Origin: Achromobacter kerstersii
GTDB taxonomy: Bacteria; Pseudomonadota; Gammaproteobacteria; Burkholderiales; Burkholderiaceae_B
Reading direction: 5' to 3'
Length of the DNA: 64,000 nucleotides
Assembly: GCF_902859595.1 (NCBI RefSeq)
Contig: NZ_CADIJQ010000006.1
Location: 1 to 64,000, forward strand
Part shown: in pieces, positions 8,864 through 21,946 of the stretch
How the letters are laid out: each line of letters begins with the position of its first letter
Numbering within the stretch: the stretch's first letter is position 1
Made by a program: the position numbers and the translations under genes
Notes under the pieces: model-generated
What the model saw: the letters and a program-made list of their open reading frames with translations, nothing else
Database searches by the model: none
Told to the model about the DNA's origin: nothing

Positions 8864-10062
8864 AGCGTCCCGTCCTGCTGCAAGCGGTTCACCGGCAGGT
8901 ACGCGCGCTTATACGGATACTTGGCGGCCAACGCTTCGTCGATATCCACGCCGTGCCCCGGCACGTCGCCCGGATACAGCATGCCCTGATCAAACGTGTA
9001 CGCGTGCGGGAAGACGGCGTCGGTTTCTTCGGTGTGGCGCATGTATTCCTGGATGCCGAAGTTCGGCACCCACAAGTCAAAATGCAGCGCCGCGCCCATG
9101 CACACGGGCGACAGATCGGTCGCGCCGTGGCAACCCGTGCGCACCTGATACAGCGACGCCAGGTCCGCAATGCGGCGCAGGTGCGTGATGCCGCCTGCGT
9201 GCACGACGGTGGTCCGGATGTAGTCGATCAACTGGTTCTGCACCAGGTCCTTGCAGTCCCAGATGGAATTGAAAATCTCGCCCACCGCGAGCGGCGTGGT
9301 GGTGTGCTGCCGGATCAGCCGGAAGGCGTCCTGGTTTTCAGCGGGCGTGGCGTCTTCCATCCAGAACAGGTTGTAGGGCTCCAGCGACTTGCCCAGCCGC
9401 CCGGCTTCGATGGGTGTCAGACGGTGATGCACGTCGTGCAGCAGATGATGGTCGAAGCCGAGTTTTTCGCGAATGCGTTCAAACAGTTGCGGCGTGTGCC
9501 GCAGGTATTTTTCGGTGGACCAGTCGTGTTCGCTGGGCAAGTCGGCATCGGCCGGTTCGTAGAACAGATTGCCGCGCCCCACGCCATACACCTTGTCCAG
9601 ACCCGGCACGCCGCTTTGCGCGCGGATGGCGCGGTAGCCCATGTCGGCGTAGCGCAGCACTTCGTCAACGGTATGCTCAATGTCAGACCCGTTGGCGTGT
9701 CCGTAGACCATGACGCCGCTGCGGCTCTTGCCGCCCAGCAGCTGATACAGCGGCAGGCCGGCCGCCTTGGCTTTCAAGTCCCACAGCGCAGTGTCCACTG
9801 TGGCAATCGCCGTCATGGTGACGGGCCCGCGCCGCCAGTACGCGCCCTTGTACAGGTACTGCCAGATGTCTTCGATCTGATGCGCATCGCGCCCGATCAG
9901 GCAGGGAATGACGTGTTCGGTCAGGTATGCCGACACGGCCAGCTCGCGCCCGTTCAACGTGGCGTCGCCAATGCCGGTCAGGCCCTGATCGGTTTCAATC
10001 TTCAGGGTCACGAAATTGCGGCCCGGCGAACAGACAATCACGCGTGCATTCGTAATTTTCAT
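8851..10062 (-). CDS. manD: D-mannonate dehydratase (RspA/ManD, enolase superfamily)
   Basis: This enzyme dehydrates D-mannonate to 2-keto-3-deoxy-D-gluconate. The 403-residue protein has the enolase-superfamily capping domain (1-115) and barrel. Putative metal ligands are D210 (LLHDVHHR), E236 (WMEDATP) and E262 (VGEIFN). Acid/base residues are H212 and the R147/Y159 pair (AIRAQSG, DKVYGVG). These positions coincide with those known for characterised ManD enzymes and separate it from related dehydratases of the same subgroup. It is followed by the mannitol-dehydrogenase-family gene with a 13-bp overlap and preceded by the idonate-dehydrogenase-like gene, an arrangement like rspAB. Confidence 0.93.
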   Translation of the reverse strand: MKITNARVIVCSPGRNFVTLKIETDQGLTGIGDATLNGRELAVSAYLTEHVIPCLIGRDAHQIEDIWQYLYKGAYWRRGPVTMTAIATVDTALWDLKAKAAGLPLYQLLGGKSRSGVMVYGHANGSDIEHTVDEVLRYADMGYRAIRAQSGVPGLDKVYGVGRGNLFYEPADADLPSEHDWSTEKYLRHTPQLFERIREKLGFDHHLLHDVHHRLTPIEAGRLGKSLEPYNLFWMEDATPAENQDAFRLIRQHTTTPLAVGEIFNSIWDCKDLVQNQLIDYIRTTVVHAGGITHLRRIADLASLYQVRTGCHGATDLSPVCMGAALHFDLWVPNFGIQEYMRHTEETDAVFPHAYTFDQGMLYPGDVPGHGVDIDEALAAKYPYKRAYLPVNRLQQDGTLWNW

Positions 10063-10078
10063 CGTGGGTTTCCGTGGT

Positions 10079-11116
10079 TCAGAACGTCACCATCACTTTC
10101 ATGGCCTGATGGCGGTCGGCCGCAAGCGCAAACGCGTCATGCACGTTCGCCACCGGCACGGCGGCCGTCAACAAGGGCGATACGTCCAGCAGGCCGCGGC
10201 TTAGATAATCCACGGCCCACGCGTATTCATCGACAAAACGGAAGCTGCCGATGACGGACAAACTCTTCACCATGATCTGGTTGAACGGACACCCGTCGCT
10301 GCTGCCGCTCAAGGTGCCCACGGTGACGATGACGCCGCGCGGACGCGTCACGCGGATGGCGTTGGCCAGCCCGGCGTAATGGCCCGACGCTTCGAAGCAC
10401 ACGTCAATTGAGCCCTTGCCCGCCGCCAGCGCTTCGATGGCGGCCGGGTCTGCCGCCACGTTGATCGTGCGCGTGGCGCCCACGCGCGTGCAGGTGGCGA
10501 GCGTTTCGTCCACGATGTCCACCACCGTCACCTGGCTTGCACCGGCCAGGCGCGCCGCCATCAGGATCAATGCGCCGATTGGCCCCGCGCCCACCACCAT
10601 GACCGACTTGCCGAGCAAGCTTCCCGCGCTGCGCACTGCGTGCAGCGCCACGGCCAGCGGTTCGCCGAATGCGGCCAGCTCGAAAGACAAACTGTCCGGC
10701 ACGGGAAGGCACTGCTTTTCCTGTACCACCACCTGTTCGCGCATCGCGCCCTGCATGTGGGGATAGCGGCTGGCGCTGCCGAAGAAATGCACGGCCTCGC
10801 AGTGATTGGAATCGCCCTGGCGGCAATAGCGGCACACGCCACAGGTGCGCACGGGGTCCAGCGCCACGCGGTCGCCGGGCTTGACGGCCGTCACTTCCGA
10901 GCCCACTTCCAGCACTCGCCCGGACGCTTCGTGGCCGGGCGTCAGCGGTTCACGGATGACGAAGTCGCCCACGCGGCCGTGGCGGTAGTAGTGCAGGTCA
11001 GACCCGCAGATGCCCACCGCCTTGATGCCCACCCGCACCTGTGCCGGCCCCAAGGGCTCGGGCGTCTGTTCGTCCAGGCGCAGATCGTCCGCGCCATGAA
11101 TTGCGCAATTCAACAT
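10079..11116 (-). CDS. Zinc-dependent L-idonate 5-dehydrogenase-like protein (MDR family)
   Basis: This is a 345-residue medium-chain dehydrogenase/reductase. The catalytic-zinc region is [13 protein letters not shown] with GHEASG. A structural-zinc cluster follows in [15 protein letters not shown] (four cysteines), and the nucleotide-binding motif is [10 protein letters not shown]. It most resembles L-idonate 5-dehydrogenase and RspB. In this operon it would oxidise an aldonate such as L-idonate or L-gulonate at C5, feeding the fructuronate/mannonate route. It lies 16 bp upstream of manD and 30 bp downstream of the GntR gene, on the same strand, so the four genes look like one transcription unit. 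The substrate is inferred. Confidence 0.88.
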   Translation of the reverse strand: MLNCAIHGADDLRLDEQTPEPLGPAQVRVGIKAVGICGSDLHYYRHGRVGDFVIREPLTPGHEASGRVLEVGSEVTAVKPGDRVALDPVRTCGVCRYCRQGDSNHCEAVHFFGSASRYPHMQGAMREQVVVQEKQCLPVPDSLSFELAAFGEPLAVALHAVRSAGSLLGKSVMVVGAGPIGALILMAARLAGASQVTVVDIVDETLATCTRVGATRTINVAADPAAIEALAAGKGSIDVCFEASGHYAGLANAIRVTRPRGVIVTVGTLSGSSDGCPFNQIMVKSLSVIGSFRFVDEYAWAVDYLSRGLLDVSPLLTAAVPVANVHDAFALAADRHQAMKVMVTF

Positions 11117-11146
11117 GCTTGCCAGCCCCCGTTAGGTGTTGCCGCG

Positions 11147-11890
11147 CTATCGCCACCCCTGCGCGAATTCGCCGATCACGCGCTCAAGGTGAGCGCGCAT
11201 CGCCTGCCTGGCGGCGTGGGCGTCGCCCGCCACCAGCGCGCTGAAAATGCGCTGATGGTCTTCCTGCGACGCCTGCCGCAATGCCTGTGTATGGAAATGC
11301 TGTTCGATCTTGTCCCAGATGGGTCCACGCGCCTGATCCCACATCGACGTCACCGTGGCCAGCAGCACGCTGTTGCCGGTGGACTGCGCGATATACAGAT
11401 GAAACCGGCGGTCGGCCGCTTCGTTGGCGGATTTGTCGGTGACCTGGTCGCGCATCGTCGTCAGCGCTTCGAATATGCGGTCAAGATCGGCATCCGTGCG
11501 GGTGGTGGCGGCAAGCGCCGCGATCTCGGATTCAATCAGCGAACGCGCCCGCAGCAGTTCGAACGGGCCAGCACCCGCTTCCTGCGCCGCGGGCAGCCGG
11601 GCCACGCCGGGCTTGAGTTCGCAGACATAGATGCCGGACCCGCCGCGCACTTCCACCACCCCTTGCAGCTCCAGCGCGATGATGGCTTCGCGCAGCGCGG
11701 TGCGGCTGACGTCGAAGCGTTCAGCCAACGCCCGCTCAGCCGGCAAGCGCCCGCCAACGGCGAATTCGCCTTGCGTCACCAGGGCCCGAATCTGCGCGGC
11801 CAGCCTGACATAGGCGCGGTCGGGCGCGGTCTTCACGGCGGGTTCGTCGGCAGGTTCGACAGGTTGGGGAAGCAGTTGCAGCATCGTCAC
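11147..11890 (-). CDS. FadR-type GntR transcriptional regulator
   Basis: The protein has 247 residues, with an N-terminal winged helix (LPAERALAERFDVSRTALREAIIALE near 50-75, GNTR signature) and a C-terminal FCD effector domain with the usual histidine/aspartate metal-binding pattern. It is the first gene of the sugar-acid operon and almost certainly its regulator, responding to a hexuronate or aldonate. Two TTGGT...ACCAA palindromes lie 9 to 40 bp upstream of its start, the operator class known for this family. The start MTMLQLLPQP is at 11890; a second ATG two codons later is also possible. Confidence 0.9.
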   Translation of the reverse strand: MTMLQLLPQPVEPADEPAVKTAPDRAYVRLAAQIRALVTQGEFAVGGRLPAERALAERFDVSRTALREAIIALELQGVVEVRGGSGIYVCELKPGVARLPAAQEAGAGPFELLRARSLIESEIAALAATTRTDADLDRIFEALTTMRDQVTDKSANEAADRRFHLYIAQSTGNSVLLATVTSMWDQARGPIWDKIEQHFHTQALRQASQEDHQRIFSALVAGDAHAARQAMRAHLERVIGEFAQGWR

Positions 11891-11898
11891 GGCCTAAA

Positions 11899-11930
11899 TT
11901 GGTTAGACCAAATCGTATTTGGTTCACCAA
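11899..11930. promoter_or_regulatory. Pair of GntR (FadR-type) operator palindromes
   Basis: TTGGTTAGACCAA at 11899-11911 and TTGGTTCACCAA at 11919-11930 are near-identical TTGGT-N(2-3)-ACCAA palindromes, the operator form of FadR-subfamily GntR regulators such as PdhR and LldR. Their centres are about 20 bp apart, two helical turns, so two dimers could bind on one face. A third weaker palindrome, ACCATCATGGT, is at 11936-11946. They sit between the regulator gene and the divergent amidase. Confidence 0.7.
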
Positions 11931-12070
11931 TTTTCACCATCATGGTTTACCACTATCAGGGGCGACGGACCTGTCCCGTGTCACTTGCGGTCACCACGCT
12001 CGACAGCCTCGGCAAAAACCCTGTATAGATGGCTGTCCCCCTTTGCCAGAGCACACGAAAAGGAAGTGTC

Positions 12071-13525
12071 ATGCCCGAAGCGTCTGAACAGACATTGCCC
12101 ACGGATCTCACCGTCACCGAAGCGGCGGCCCTGATTGTCGATGGCCGGCTGACCAGCGTGGCGCTCACCGAAGCCTGCCTGAACCGCATCGACGCCCAAC
12201 AAGTCCTCAACGCGTTCATCACCGTGGACCGCGCGGGCGCGCTGGCCCAGGCCCGCGCTTACGATGCGGCGCGCGCCCAAGGCGGCGATGGGTACGCCCC
12301 GCTTGGCGGCGTGCCCATCGCCATCAAAGACAACATCCACGTGGCTGGCCTGCCCAATACGGCCGGCACACCCGCGTTGAAGCATTTCCGCCCCGCCCAG
12401 GATGCGCCCGTCGTGCAGCGCCTGCGTGCCGCCGGCGCCATCATCATCGGCAAGACCAACATGCACGAATTGGCGTTTGGCGTGTCGGGCTACAACACCG
12501 CGTTTCCCGGCCCGCAGGGCGACGGCACGCGCAACGCTTACGACAGCACCCGTATTGCAGGCGGCTCGTCATCGGGCAGCGGCGCGGCGGTTGGCGCCCG
12601 CTTGACGCCCGCCGCGCTGGGCACGGACACGGGCGCGTCGGTGCGCCTGCCCGCCGCCGTCAATGGCGCGGCCGGCTTCCGCCCGTCGGTGGGCCGTTAC
12701 GACGGCTCAGGCATCACGCCTATCTCGCACACGCGCGACACCCCGGGCCCCATCGCCAACAGCATGCAAGACATCGTGCTGTTGGACGGCATCCTTGCCG
12801 GCGACGCGCAACCGTTGCGGGCCTTGCCCGCCGCGCACGTGCGCCTGGGGCTGGCCCGCTATTTCTGGACGGATCTGGAACCGCAGGTGCGCGACGTCAT
12901 GGACGCCGCGCTGGCCAAGCTGCGCGAAGCGGGGGTCCAGCTGATTGATATCGACATGCCTGACCTGCCCGCCGCCAACGCCGCCGTCGGCATGCCGCTG
13001 TGCCTGTACGAGCAAAAGCCCGATCTGACCGCCTACCTGCAACGCTACAACGTGGGCGTGAGCTTTGACGAGGTGGTGGCGCAAATCTCCAGTCCCGACG
13101 TCAAAGCCATCTTCGACGGCCTGATCGTGCCGGGCGTGCTGCCGACCCCTGACGGTCAAGTCTTGGCGCTGCAACCGCTCTACGAACGCGTCATCGCGGA
13201 ACAGCGTGACGAACTGATCAACGTCTATCAGCGAGCGTTTCAGGCGCACAACCTGGACGGCCTGTTGTTTCCCACGCTGCCGATCCTGCCGATGGCCGCC
13301 ACCCCCGAGGCCAGCAGCTTCGAAAGCTTCAGCCGTCTGGCCCGCAACGTGGACCCCGGCAGCAACGCCGGCCTGCCCGGCTTGAGCGTGCCGGCGGGGT
13401 TGTCCGCGGAAGGCTTGCCGGTGGGATTGGAAATCGATGGTCTGCCGGGTACAGACCGCAAGGTGCTGGAAATTGGCGTGATGATCGAAGGCGTGCTGGG
13501 ACGCATTGCACCGCCGCGCGTTTGA
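12071..13525 (+). CDS. Amidase (amidase-signature family, mandelamide/indoleacetamide hydrolase-like)
   Basis: This 484-residue amidase-signature enzyme hydrolyses a carboxamide to acid plus ammonia. The Ser-cisSer-Lys triad is visible: the lysine in [12 protein letters not shown], the middle serine in [10 protein letters not shown] and the nucleophile in [13 protein letters not shown]. The GAS variant in the last motif is also found in mandelamide and indoleacetamide hydrolases. The ATG at 12071 follows AGGAAG at a suitable distance; a start at 12029 lacks a ribosome site. It is divergent from the GntR gene, whose operators could also affect it. The natural substrate cannot be read from the sequence. 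Confidence 0.88.
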   Translation: MPEASEQTLPTDLTVTEAAALIVDGRLTSVALTEACLNRIDAQQVLNAFITVDRAGALAQARAYDAARAQGGDGYAPLGGVPIAIKDNIHVAGLPNTAGTPALKHFRPAQDAPVVQRLRAAGAIIIGKTNMHELAFGVSGYNTAFPGPQGDGTRNAYDSTRIAGGSSSGSGAAVGARLTPAALGTDTGASVRLPAAVNGAAGFRPSVGRYDGSGITPISHTRDTPGPIANSMQDIVLLDGILAGDAQPLRALPAAHVRLGLARYFWTDLEPQVRDVMDAALAKLREAGVQLIDIDMPDLPAANAAVGMPLCLYEQKPDLTAYLQRYNVGVSFDEVVAQISSPDVKAIFDGLIVPGVLPTPDGQVLALQPLYERVIAEQRDELINVYQRAFQAHNLDGLLFPTLPILPMAATPEASSFESFSRLARNVDPGSNAGLPGLSVPAGLSAEGLPVGLEIDGLPGTDRKVLEIGVMIEGVLGRIAPPRV

Positions 13526-13585
13526 AGACGTCTGTTCGACGGCATCTATGTGACGGTGTCCATTTGAATCCGCCACGCTGGCCGT

Positions 13586-13619
13586 AAAAAAGGCCGCGCC
13601 CCCAAAAGGTGACGCGGCC
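13586..13619 (-). terminator. Rho-independent terminator downstream of metH
   Basis: GGCCGCG (13592-13598) pairs with CGCGGCC (13613-13619). Read leftward, the hairpin is followed by six T residues (AAAAAA at 13586-13591 on the + strand). It lies 56 bp after the metH stop codon. Confidence 0.8.
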
Positions 13620-13674
13620 CATGCCCGGCGGCGGCTTTACGGTCAGAGCCGTTTCAACACTCGCGCCGCCCGCG

Positions 13675-17448
<3,774 letters not shown>

Positions 17449-17574
17449 GGGCAGGTCCAGATAAAGGTGGCCAACGGCGGCGTAGATGTGGCTAAAAAGC
17501 GAAAAACGCCGAAAAAACAAGCCCTGATCGTAACAAAACGGGCTGTCTCGCGCCCTCGGGTGATACAGTTTCGG

Positions 17575-17800
17575 CCCCGAACCGGTGCTTTCGGCGCATC
17601 TTGCTGGCAAGAACACAACACTTGCCTGTCCGCGTGCGAAAGGTAAACGGGAAACAGGAAGACGCCCGCCAGGGCTGCCGCGCCGCCCACAAGGCGGCCG
17701 CACACGTCCCGGCGTCCAGCCTGTGCTGCCCCCGCAACGGTCCCCATGCGCGCTTTGCGCCCATGGCAGCCCGATACCGGCCAGTTCGATCGCCAGGAAG
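17575..17800 (+). promoter_or_regulatory. Cobalamin (B12) riboswitch upstream of btuB
   Basis: The 455-bp gap between metH and btuB contains the conserved landmarks of an adenosylcobalamin-type aptamer in order on the + strand: GGTGC near 17584, an ACGGGAA-CAGG core at 17647-17658, GCTGCCCCCGCAACGGT at 17725-17741, and AGCCCGATACCGGCCAG at 17768-17784. Binding of cobalamin should repress expression of the downstream uptake genes. About 100 nt remain to the btuB start for an expression platform, with GAGG as ribosome site near 17890. The outer limits are approximate. Confidence 0.9.
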
Positions 17801-17903
17801 TCCATGCAATGCCGCCAGGCCTGAACCGGCCCGCCGCGGCGCGTGGGCGCCCTCCCCATCGTGAATGACCTGCGGGGTCGCGGGTCGCATCGAGGTTACG
17901 TAG

Positions 17904-19949
17904 ATGAAAGCCCGCTCCATCCGGCGTTACGCCGGCGCCCTGCTCTGTTCCGCCCCGGCCATCGCCGCCGCCCAGCAAGCTGCCTCCCCCGCCCCCGAAC
18001 TCGACACGGTCACCGTCACCGCCCAGCGCGTGCCGACCGACGGCCGCACGCTGCCGGTGTCCATTTCGGTGATCACGGCCGAAGACATCGCCGCCAGCAG
18101 CGCCCGCACCATGCAGGACCTGCTGTCGACCCAGTCCGGCATCAACCTGATCAACACCAGCAGTTCGAGCGACAACGCGATCGTCGACCTGCGCGGCTTC
18201 GGCATCACCGGCGCCAGCAACACGCTGATCTTGATCGATGGCGTGAAGCAGAACACGAATGACCTGTCGGCCCCCAGCCTGGGCGTGGTGCCGCTGGACC
18301 AGGTGGAACGCATTGAAATCGTGCGCGGCAGCGGCTCCGTTCAATACGGCGGCGGCACGACCGGCGGCGTGATCAACATCATCACCAAGTCCGATTTCTC
18401 GAAGGAGCCGGTCACGGCCCGCGCCACCGCCACGTTCGGCAGCTACGGCCTGCGCCAGTACGACGCCGCCGTGGCGATGAACAACGAGAAGGTTGGCGTT
18501 GACGCTTACATGCAGTCGCTGCACTCCGACGGCTACCGCGACCACAGCGGCGAGCGCCGCGAAGGTGGCGGCGGCGGCATCACCCTGCGCCACAGCGATG
18601 GCTCGATCCGCCTGTACGGCCGTACCACGACGCAAAAGCTGGAGCTGCCCGGCCCGCGCCTGATCAGCCCGTCGACCGGCGTGAACGAATTCCAGGACGA
18701 CCCACGCGGTTCGAAGAACGACGTCGACTTCGTCAAGACCACGACCACCACCTTCGGCCTGCAAGTCGAGCAGGCGATTGGCGTTGGCACCTTGTACGCC
18801 GACCTGTCGACCCGCGAAAAGAAGCTGAACGGCCTGTCGTATGACGGTTTTGGCGACACCCTGCGCGACCAGAAGCTGGAAGAGAACATCGCCAGCGTGC
18901 GCTATCGCCTGCCGATCAACGGCGGCCACAGCATCGTCTTCGGCGCCGACGCGCAAGAATCCAAGACCACCGCTGACCAGAACGCCTACTACGACTTCGA
19001 ACCGTCGAAGTGGCAGTCGCGCCAGCACCAGTACGGCCTGTTTGCCGAAGGCCAGATCCGCGCCACCGACAGCACCTACGTGACCGCCGGCGTGCGCCGC
19101 CAGTACGCGTCGGACGACCTGGACGTGCTGAGCGGTTCGGGCACCGCCTCCGACCGCAGCAACCATCTGACCGCCTGGCAGTTGGGCGTGCGCCAGGACC
19201 TGTCCGCCGGCTTTGGCCTGTACGGCAAGGTTGGCCGCAGCTTCCGTCTGCCCAATGCCGACGAACTGCTGTCGGTGCAACAGCCGCTGGCCCCGCAAAC
19301 GTCCACCGACAAAGAAATCGGCGTGACGTGGCAAGGCGCCGCCAGCAGCGCCCGCCTGTCGTACTTCCGCTATGACCTGACCAACGAAATCCAGTACAAC
19401 CCGCTGGCCGACGGCATGTGGGGCCCGGGCACCGGCGCCAACACCAACCTGGACCCGACCCGCCGCCAAGGCATCGAACTGGAAGGCCGCACCGCCCTTT
19501 CCAGCAGCATCACGCTGGATGCGAACCTGACCTGGATGGAAGCGCAATTCCGCTCGGGCAACTACGCGGGCGTGGACCTGGCCGGCAAGACCGTGCCGCT
19601 GGCGCCCAAGTGGCTGGCCAACGCCGGCGTGACCTGGCGCCCCACCGATGCCTTCCTGTGGAACGTGTCGGCGCAATATGTGGGCAAGTCGCGCATGGAC
19701 AACGACCAGGCCAACCAGTTCGACAAGGAGCTGGACGCCTACGTGCTTTTCAACACGAAGGTTGCGTACAAGTTCACGCGCAACATCGAAGGCGCCATCG
19801 GCGTGAACAACATCTTTGATCGCCAGTACGCCACCTACGGCATCCGTGGCGGCAACGCGTCGTTCGAAATGCTGGGCCCCGTCGCCAACTACAACCTGTA
19901 CCCCGCGCCGGGCCGCAATTTCTACGCGTCGCTCACGCTGCGCTATTGA
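17904..19949 (+). CDS. btuB: TonB-dependent vitamin B12 receptor BtuB
   Basis: The product is a 681-residue outer-membrane receptor for cobalamin. It starts with a signal peptide (about 24 residues, ending AIAAAQ), a TonB box (DTVTVTA near 35), a plug domain (residues about 50-155, including IEIVRGSGSVQYGGG) and a 22-strand barrel ending in a terminal aromatic (SLTLRY). The preceding cobalamin riboswitch and the following btuF-like gene identify the ligand much better than the receptor sequence alone would. Expression should fall when B12 is plentiful. Confidence 0.94.
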   Translation: MKARSIRRYAGALLCSAPAIAAAQQAASPAPELDTVTVTAQRVPTDGRTLPVSISVITAEDIAASSARTMQDLLSTQSGINLINTSSSSDNAIVDLRGFGITGASNTLILIDGVKQNTNDLSAPSLGVVPLDQVERIEIVRGSGSVQYGGGTTGGVINIITKSDFSKEPVTARATATFGSYGLRQYDAAVAMNNEKVGVDAYMQSLHSDGYRDHSGERREGGGGGITLRHSDGSIRLYGRTTTQKLELPGPRLISPSTGVNEFQDDPRGSKNDVDFVKTTTTTFGLQVEQAIGVGTLYADLSTREKKLNGLSYDGFGDTLRDQKLEENIASVRYRLPINGGHSIVFGADAQESKTTADQNAYYDFEPSKWQSRQHQYGLFAEGQIRATDSTYVTAGVRRQYASDDLDVLSGSGTASDRSNHLTAWQLGVRQDLSAGFGLYGKVGRSFRLPNADELLSVQQPLAPQTSTDKEIGVTWQGAASSARLSYFRYDLTNEIQYNPLADGMWGPGTGANTNLDPTRRQGIELEGRTALSSSITLDANLTWMEAQFRSGNYAGVDLAGKTVPLAPKWLANAGVTWRPTDAFLWNVSAQYVGKSRMDNDQANQFDKELDAYVLFNTKVAYKFTRNIEGAIGVNNIFDRQYATYGIRGGNASFEMLGPVANYNLYPAPGRNFYASLTLRY

Positions 19950-20001
19950 TCGCGGACATCCGATATAGTCGGCGTTCTTCGCTGACGATATCGGCCCCTG
20001 C

Positions 20002-20982
20002 ATGACTGACTCACGCGCCTTTCCACGCATCGCCCCGGGGCTGTTGATTGCCCTGGGTGCGCTGCTGGCAGGCCCGGTGCTTGTGGCTTCTGCTGTAGCC
20101 GGCAACCGTGCGGCGCTGGAAGTTCAGCCAAGTCAGAGCCAGAACCAGAACCAGAACCCGAACCCGAACCCGAACATTCAAGTCCGGGATGACCAGGGCC
20201 ACACGGTCTTGTTGGCCGCACCCGCGCGCCGCGCCGTCACCCTGGCCCCCCACGCGACCGAACTCGTCTACGCCGCCGGCGCAGGCCGCTTTCTCATCGC
20301 CACCATACGCGGCAGTGACTACCCCGCCGCCGCCCGCCAATTGCCCGTTATCGGCGACGGCATGCAGCCCGACGCCGAGCGCGTGGCCGGCGTGCGCCCC
20401 GACTTGCTGATCGCCTGGCAGCCCACCGCCGCCGAGCCGTTGGTGCGCGTCATGGACAAGCTGGGCGTACCCGTCTTCTACAGCGACCCGCTGACGCTCG
20501 CCGCCATTCCTGACGCCGTCGAACGCATGGGTGTGCTGTTCGGCACTGAGGAACACGCGCGGCCGGCGGCGCAATCCTTGCGCGACCGGCTGGCTGCCTT
20601 GAGCGCGCGCTACGCCGGCCGCCGTCCCGTGCGCGTCTTCGTGCAAGCGGGGCTGGACCCCATCTACACCCTGAACAACAGCAGCATCGTCAGCGACGCG
20701 TTGCGCCTGTGCGGCGGCATCAACGTCTTTGGCCTGGCGCCTGTCGTCGCCCCGCAGGTCACGCTGGAAAATGTGCTGGCCGCCAGGCCGGAAGCGGTGC
20801 TGGCGGGCGTCAGCCGGCCCGAAGACACCGCGAAGAACCTGGCCGCCTGGCAGGCGCTGGGGCTGCCCGCCGCCCGCGCCGGCCATGTGTACGGCGTGGA
20901 CGCCGACGCGCTATACCGCCCCGGCCCGCGCCTGATCGACGCCGCAGAAGCAATCTGCGCCGACCTGGACCGTTTGCGCTGA
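20002..20982 (+). CDS. btuF: Cobalamin-binding periplasmic protein (BtuF-like)
   Basis: The 326-residue protein has a signal sequence or anchor (about 1-33) and a helical-backbone metal-receptor fold: APHATELVYAAGAGRFLIA, then RPDLLIAWQ, VFVQAGLDPIYTLNNSS and a C-terminal lobe. It would capture cobalamin in the periplasm for an ABC importer, but btuC and btuD are not next to it. It starts 52 bp after btuB and is likely on the same riboswitch-controlled transcript. Between the signal and the binding domain is a Gln/Asn/Pro-Asn repeat (residues 46-58) coded by a hexanucleotide repeat, which is unusual in this family. An iron-complex ligand is possible but less likely given the context. Confidence 0.87.
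   Translation: MTDSRAFPRIAPGLLIALGALLAGPVLVASAVAGNRAALEVQPSQSQNQNQNPNPNPNIQVRDDQGHTVLLAAPARRAVTLAPHATELVYAAGAGRFLIATIRGSDYPAAARQLPVIGDGMQPDAERVAGVRPDLLIAWQPTAAEPLVRVMDKLGVPVFYSDPLTLAAIPDAVERMGVLFGTEEHARPAAQSLRDRLAALSARYAGRRPVRVFVQAGLDPIYTLNNSSIVSDALRLCGGINVFGLAPVVAPQVTLENVLAARPEAVLAGVSRPEDTAKNLAAWQALGLPAARAGHVYGVDADALYRPGPRLIDAAEAICADLDRLR
20139..20175. repeat. Hexanucleotide microsatellite inside btuF
   Basis: Three CAGAAC units are followed by three CCGAAC-type units, giving QNQNQN-PNPNPN in the mature protein's N-terminal linker. Slippage by whole units would change linker length without a frameshift. Confidence 0.85.
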
Positions 20983-21136
20983 CGCATCGCCCGCTTTGCA
21001 CGCGATCTGCAAATAGTGGAACGCCCCATTTCACCGGCCGCGCCTGCCGCAGGGCATCGTGCTTTATCATTCGCATAGCAAAATCAGTCAGCCTCCGCGG
21101 GCTCCGCTCTTGCGCCCCCGCCCTTTGAACACCGCC

Positions 21137-21946
21137 ATGACCACACAAGACACCCTCACCATCGCCGGGCGCGCCTATTCGTCGCGCCTGCTCGTCGGCA
21201 CCGGCAAGTACAAGGACTTCGAAGAGACCCGCGCGGCGCTGGACGCCAGCGGCACCGAGATCGTCACGGTTGCCATCCGCCGCACCAACATCGGCCAGAA
21301 CGCGGGCGAACCGAACCTGCTGGACTACGTCCCGCCGTCCAAATTCACGCTGCTGCCCAACACCGCCGGCTGCTACACCGCCGACGACGCGATCCGCACC
21401 TTGCGCCTGGCGCGCGAGCTGCTCGACGGCCATGAGCTCGTCAAGCTGGAAGTGCTGGGCGACCCGCACACGCTGTTCCCGAACATGCCCGAAACCCTGA
21501 AGGCCACCAAGACGCTGGTCGACGAAGGTTTCAAGGTCATGGTCTATTGCACCGACGACCCCATCCAGTGCCGCATGCTGGAAGACATGGGCGCCGTGGC
21601 CGTGATGCCGCTGGCATCGCTGATTGGCTCGGGCATGGGCATCCTGAACCCGTGGAACCTGCGTTTGATCATCGACCAGGCCCGCGTGCCGGTCGTGGTG
21701 GATGCCGGCGTGGGCACCGCCTCGGATGCGGCCATCGCCATGGAACTGGGCTGCGACGCCGTGCTGATGAATACCGCCATCGCCGCCGCGCGCGACCCGA
21801 TCCTGATGGCCAGCGCCATGAAGAAGGGCGTGGAGTCCGGCCGCGAAGCCTTCCTGGCCGGCCGCATGCCCAAGAAGCTGTACAGCGGCGCGCCCAGCTC
21901 GCCCACCGAAGGGCTGATCACCGGCGGCCCGGGCGCGGCGAAATGA
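21137..21946 (+). CDS. thiG: Thiazole synthase ThiG
   Basis: ThiG builds the thiazole phosphate moiety of thiamine from 1-deoxy-D-xylulose 5-phosphate, dehydroglycine and ThiS thiocarboxylate. The 269-residue barrel enzyme has [12 protein letters not shown] at its N terminus, the Schiff-base lysine in VKLEVLGD, and phosphate-binding loops ([33 protein letters not shown]). The start at 21137 ([11 protein letters not shown]) matches the family; upstream in-frame codons from 21059 do not. It overlaps thiD by four bases (ATGA), so the two are coupled. No thiS or thiE is adjacent, and no TPP riboswitch was recognised in the 154 bp upstream. Confidence 0.95.
   Translation: MTTQDTLTIAGRAYSSRLLVGTGKYKDFEETRAALDASGTEIVTVAIRRTNIGQNAGEPNLLDYVPPSKFTLLPNTAGCYTADDAIRTLRLARELLDGHELVKLEVLGDPHTLFPNMPETLKATKTLVDEGFKVMVYCTDDPIQCRMLEDMGAVAVMPLASLIGSGMGILNPWNLRLIIDQARVPVVVDAGVGTASDAAIAMELGCDAVLMNTAIAAARDPILMASAMKKGVESGREAFLAGRMPKKLYSGAPSSPTEGLITGGPGAAK

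Noticed and set aside
20983..21136. TPP riboswitch upstream of thiG
   Set aside because: The conserved CUGAGA and ACCUGA-type landmarks were not found.
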